Below the pieces are notes generated by a model that saw only the letters and a program-made list of their open reading frames with translations, was not told where the DNA came from and did no database searches. A stretch of 64,000 nucleotides of DNA from Sipunculus nudus (Eukaryota > Annelida > Sipuncula > Golfingiida > Sipunculidae): contig CM049315.1 of the NCBI GenBank assembly GCA_026874595.1, forward strand, positions 59,768,889 to 59,832,888, written 5' to 3'. Of this stretch, positions 60,667 to 64,000 are shown piece by piece. The first letter of the stretch is position 1, and every line of letters starts with the position of its first letter. A program made the translations under genes and the position numbers.

Positions 60667-61010
60667 TCAAGGTAGGTGTTCTCCATCGCAGCCAGCTTGA
60701 TGACAATTGCACCTGTCCAATAGATCTTGAATACGGGAATGCGCACCTGCGTTCTGATGTTTCACGCCTGGCCGGTGCATAATTACAAAATCAAACTTTG
60801 CAAGCTCCTCAATCCATCTTGTTAACTGTTCCTTGATGAATCTAAATGGCACGAGCCAAGCTAGGCAATTATGATCTGTCCTGACAACAAATCTCCGTCC
60901 TAAAAGGTAGTGCCTTAAGTGCCGACAGAATCTCACAATTGCAAGCAGCTCCTTCCGCATGGTGCAGTACCTCCTTTGTTCTGGTGTTAGGATGAAGCAG
61001 CCCAACACTT
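60667..61010 (-). pseudogene. RNase H remnant; reverse transcriptase deleted
   Basis: Begins abruptly at LTPEQRRYCTMRKELLAIV, an RNase H motif around the catalytic Glu. It continues VVRTDHNCLAWL (catalytic Asp) to HRPGVKHQNAGAHSR, where the usual N-A-D-A-L-S-R has Gly in place of Asp. The first catalytic Asp and the entire YxDD polymerase domain are missing. The ORF sequence upstream of about 61005 is protease-side sequence read in another frame. This marks an internal deletion junction. Confidence 0.75.
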
Positions 61011-61018
61011 TTGTTTTC

Positions 61019-61834
61019 TCAACACAGTGAAGCTGTTTGGACCGGGTAAGTGCTGAATGGTGGTTCGCTTGCCCAGACCAGCAAGGCCGATTCTGAACAA
61101 GCCTCACCACCACCCTTGTCCCAATCCCCATTGTTCTGATCTTGTGGGACAACTGTTCCTTCAATCTCTACGGCAGTGCCAATACTGACCCCAGCTTCCA
61201 GTGTCACATGATGGTCAGAGTAGTTTATCACACTGAGAAACCCATCTTCTCTGGTGTAAGCGGGTGATCCAAGAAGTCCATTCGGGTTTCTGCCAAGGGG
61301 TTCCACAATGAATTCAAGGCCATTCATTGCACCTAGCACTTTAATCTTGATTCGAGAAACCGTGTTAGGCGGTATGATATGCCTTCTTCCAGTGGTCACC
61401 ACATACACTGGGCACAGCTGTCCATTGTTAGTTTGTTTAAGAGAAGCTAGTACTGTATTTTCTGGCATGAATATAGTGTTGGTGGCAAAGTTCATGGAAC
61501 ACTCCTTGGATGTCCGGAATTCTAAGCCCAGCAGGACTGGGTCTGTTATGTCTGCTACATACCACTGCCATTCATACTGCTTGTCCCCATCTTTGAGTTT
61601 TATGCCTCTCGATTTGACAGCTGGGATAAGACTAGCATCTTTTCCAATACCTTTCAGGTTTACTCGGTTCGTACTGATGAGGTCGCCGGCCGGTGTCTGA
61701 TCAAACAGTTCTTCACTCAAAATGGACACCTGTGCGGCACTGTCTATTGTTACGTTTGCTTTTATTCCATTTAACTCAATAGGCACCACCAGTAATTGCC
61801 CTCCACCAAAAGTCCCCTTTGCTTCAATGGTCAC
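61019..61834 (-). pseudogene. Retropepsin-like aspartic protease region
   Basis: The active-site strand is VTIDSAAQVSILSEELF. The catalytic Asp is present, but the usual D-S/T-G is D-S-A. LLGLEF (~residue 100) would be the distal L-G-D/E-type motif of the fold. The rest (to ~residue 250) is the protease-RT connector common in this lineage (PPNTVSRIKIKV). The frame runs out near 61019, at the place where reverse transcriptase should begin. Confidence 0.7.
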
Positions 61835-61920
61835 TAGGTCTTGGTCTTTCTTTAATGGCCCGTTAACCCCGGGTGCAAGGCTGGGCTTAACTACATTTTC
61901 CTTTGCTTCTAGATGGCCAT

Positions 61921-62190
61921 TTAGGAGTCGGGTTGGGTCTTGGCCAGTGGACCCAACCCTTTGGCATTTAAACCCTGTGCCGTTTCCTGGCCTGTCTGAG
62001 ATTTACTCAGGCAATCTTGTTTGAAATAGCCCTTTTGGTGGCATTTAAAACAAACTGCTTCTTCAGGTCTCTGGGGTGAACGACTGTAACTTGGTGACCT
62101 AGATCTTGACCTTGATGGTTCTATCAACTTTTGGAGCATAGATTCTAAACGGCTCATCCTTTCATTGAAATGCTCGTTCATTTTTTCCAT
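61921..62190 (-). pseudogene. Gag nucleocapsid segment with altered zinc knuckle
   Basis: An Arg/Ser-rich stretch (SRSRSRSPSYSRS) precedes CFKCHQKGYFKQDC. This fits the retroelement CCHC knuckle (C-X2-C-X4-H-X4-C) except that the His position is Tyr. Nucleocapsid knuckles bind RNA, so the substitution would be expected to weaken zinc binding. Confidence 0.75.
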
Positions 62191-63519
62191 TCATTCGTTC
62201 ATTCTCATCTCAAATCCAGAACTGCCTATTGATTCACCGAGTCTAGCAGACTCAATGTTGGGAGCATCCCTAACACTCGTGGCCCTGACTGAATGGCTGG
62301 TCTCCTCCTCCGAGTCTGGATGACTGTGGAAACTTACCCTGCCGACAGGAAGTGATGACTTGCCATAAATTGCCTTACAGTTGTTAGCAGCATCTTTGAC
62401 ATATTGCACCGCTTTGTGTACCTTTGTTTTCTGCACATAGCTGTGGCTGCTGCCTTTTTGTCGAGGCAACCTTTCAGGAAGTACTCGACCGCTAATTGCT
62501 CCAGAGTGGCTTCTTTTGCTCCGGGGAAGCCGTACATGACTTGAAATAGGACCTTCTGGCCGAACTCCTCTTACGTTTGTCTCTCCTCCTGTTTCAAATA
62601 CTGTAACTACCTACGAACAGTGATGGGCGCCTCACTAATTCCAAAACGCTTGCTTAGCTTGCGGGTCAAGGTTCGGTAGTCCTAGTTCAGCCTAAGTTCC
62701 CTCACATATTCTAGTGCTTTACCCGTAAGGCAGTCTAGAAGGCGTTCTGCACGTTTACGACTGGACCATCCATACCGTTCTGCATACCTGCTGAACTTGT
62801 AAATAAAGCTGTCCCAGTTGGTGTTTTGGCCCCAGAGAAGGTTATTAACTTTGGCGCCTGGGGGCTGCCAGAGCGACCTGTGTGGGCCCTGTGATGACCA
62901 ACATGTCTCTCCTCTGAGCTCTCGGAGCTGGAGCTATGATGGCAATGCTTAGTGTGTTTTCTCTTCAGACAGCTGTACTCACGATCACTTAAGCTATCTG
63001 AACTTTCTGACGTGCTTGAGTTTCCATGATCCCTCCGCCGTCTTCCCGATGTTTGCGACCCCTAGGCCTGTGATCCTCTACAGGGAAATATTCCACATGA
63101 CGCCTTGGTATTTGTTCCCTAGATTGCCCAGCTCTTGAGTGTCTCATGGTTTCGTGACTATATCTCATCTCCCAGGTAGCTGGTTCCCTGTCTCGAACAT
63201 GCAGATTGTCCCTGTCTGGTCTCCGTTGAACCTGAGATGGGGGAACATCATAGCTATGATGATATGGGTCATGATCACAACAAGGGCCTGCATCCAGATA
63301 TTGGCTTGGGTCACGGTGTCTTGTTGCTGAGCGACTTGTGACTAATGCCACTCTTGACCTCCTATGAGGAGGTTCACGATGTGGAGATTGGCTTGGGACC
63401 TCATGGATGGTGAGATGGTTACCCTCCTCGTCTGAGTGGCATGAGTAGCCCATTGTTGAATTAGAAGCTGAGCCGACTGAGCCCCCCTTTCTACATTGGT
63501 TTGGTGCACCTAGTGCCAA
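62191..63519 (-). pseudogene. Retrotransposon gag (broken)
   Basis: The N-terminal part (63519-62989) is Arg/His/Pro-rich. A capsid-like segment in about 62540-62850 is recognisable by WDSFIYKF, RAERLLDCLTGKALEYV and LSKRFG but contains three in-frame stop codons. The segment after about 62537 (LEQLAVEYFLKGCLDKKAA) changes frame at about 62440 before continuing to 62191. Gag would form the particle that packages element RNA; this copy cannot make an intact one. Confidence 0.7.
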
Positions 63520-64000
63520 TATGTCAGATGATGGAAACGTATCGGCTATGTCCTGTATGGTGTTTGAGGTACTGTCAGAGCCTCTGGGTTTACTTCTGTT
63601 TTTTGTAAAATTCCCCCATACACTCCTTGTTTGGGATGGGCTCGTAACAGCTGACTGATTTTTGGATCACTATGGGCTTTCCCATTTTTGTCCTCATCTG
63701 CTGGAGCACTGTCGTCCTCTTGGATGTCAGATCTTTGTTCTGCTTATGAATAGTCATTCTTTAACAATATGTGAATACAATAGGCTATAGCTATCACTCC
63801 TGCTTCCTTTACTCGCCCCCTTTTTTTTATTGCAAGGTGAAGAAAGTAAACAAAGAGCACGGCTTACTCAAAGCTGTAAATAACTGGCTTATTAAGATGA
63901 ATATGAATTTTAAATAATATAAGGTTGGTAGCATAATGATTGGGACAGGTGAGGTGTTCAGCTGTACCAACTGTACATGCATATATGTGACATACATATA
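63520..64000. other. Leader of the Ty3 element or flank
   Basis: A pyrimidine/purine-rich tract (CGCCCCCTTTTTTTT, about 63815-63829) is present. No primer-binding site or LTR terminus was recognised before the window ends. Confidence 0.3.

Larger units (their letters stand above)
58941..63760 (-). mobile_element. Defective Ty3/gypsy retrotransposon
   Basis: Read on the minus strand the order is gag (63519-62190), zinc knuckle (62190-61921), aspartic protease (61834 onward), RNase H fragment (about 61000-60667), linker (60597-60178), integrase (about 60190-59415) and integrase C-terminal chromo/GPY-type module (59295-59044). Protease-RNase H-integrase order defines Ty3/gypsy rather than Copia. 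The reverse transcriptase is missing, gag has in-frame stops and several frameshifts separate the parts. LTRs were not found; the 5' one may lie beyond the window. The copy is not autonomous. Confidence 0.8.

Overview
The window is AT-rich animal nuclear DNA, most likely from a marine mollusc and probably a bivalve. Three things suggest this: intron-containing genes with GT..AG junctions; very dense microsatellites; and several dispersed element families made of ~145 to ~340 bp tandem cores with GTCCGTCCGTCC-type leaders and TTAGCTCAGCTGACT-type heads. That last architecture resembles the 'pearl'/Helitron-like non-autonomous elements known from bivalves. The taxonomic call is inference. No ribosomal RNA or intact tRNA gene was recognised.

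Only two host protein genes are well supported. One is a single-exon ankyrin-repeat gene on the minus strand (20791-21858, 355 aa). The other is a three-exon BTB/BACK plus C2H2 zinc-finger transcription-factor gene on the plus strand (39188-47126). Its exons 39188-41195, 41585-41761 and 46414-47126 join in frame to 965 codons with five zinc fingers. Its second intron (4.65 kb) is filled with repeats.

The rest is mobile-element and satellite DNA. From left to right: a tRNA-derived SINE (~0.6 kb); a 145-bp tandem-core element (1.3-1.8 kb); a 48-bp satellite split by an inserted repeat (3.66-4.78 kb); a small LTR retrotransposon with 141-155 bp LTRs, a tRNA-Pro-type primer-binding site and a tRNA-like block inside each LTR (5.09-6.49 kb); a diverged ~65-70 bp minisatellite (8.6-9.77 kb); a MITE (9.94 kb) with an opposite-orientation sister at 27.75 kb; inverted-repeat elements at 11.7 kb and 35.3 kb; and a 3.02-kb foldback transposon (14888-17911) with direct-repeat target duplications and 21-bp tandem repeats near both ends.

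From 29.5 to 32.5 kb, across intron 2 of the BTB gene, and from 48 to 58 kb lie several tandem-core element families. At 53160-55031 a hAT-type element with a perfect 8-bp target duplication sits inside a 145-bp tandem array. The right end (59.0-63.5 kb) is a defective minus-strand Ty3/gypsy retrotransposon. It keeps gag, protease, part of RNase H and integrase, lacks reverse transcriptase, and carries stops and frameshifts.

The strongest candidates for something not routinely annotated are the foldback element, the LTR element with a tRNA-like promoter region in its LTRs, and the recurrence of nuclear-receptor-type and E-box-type palindromes inside otherwise different tandem-core repeats.
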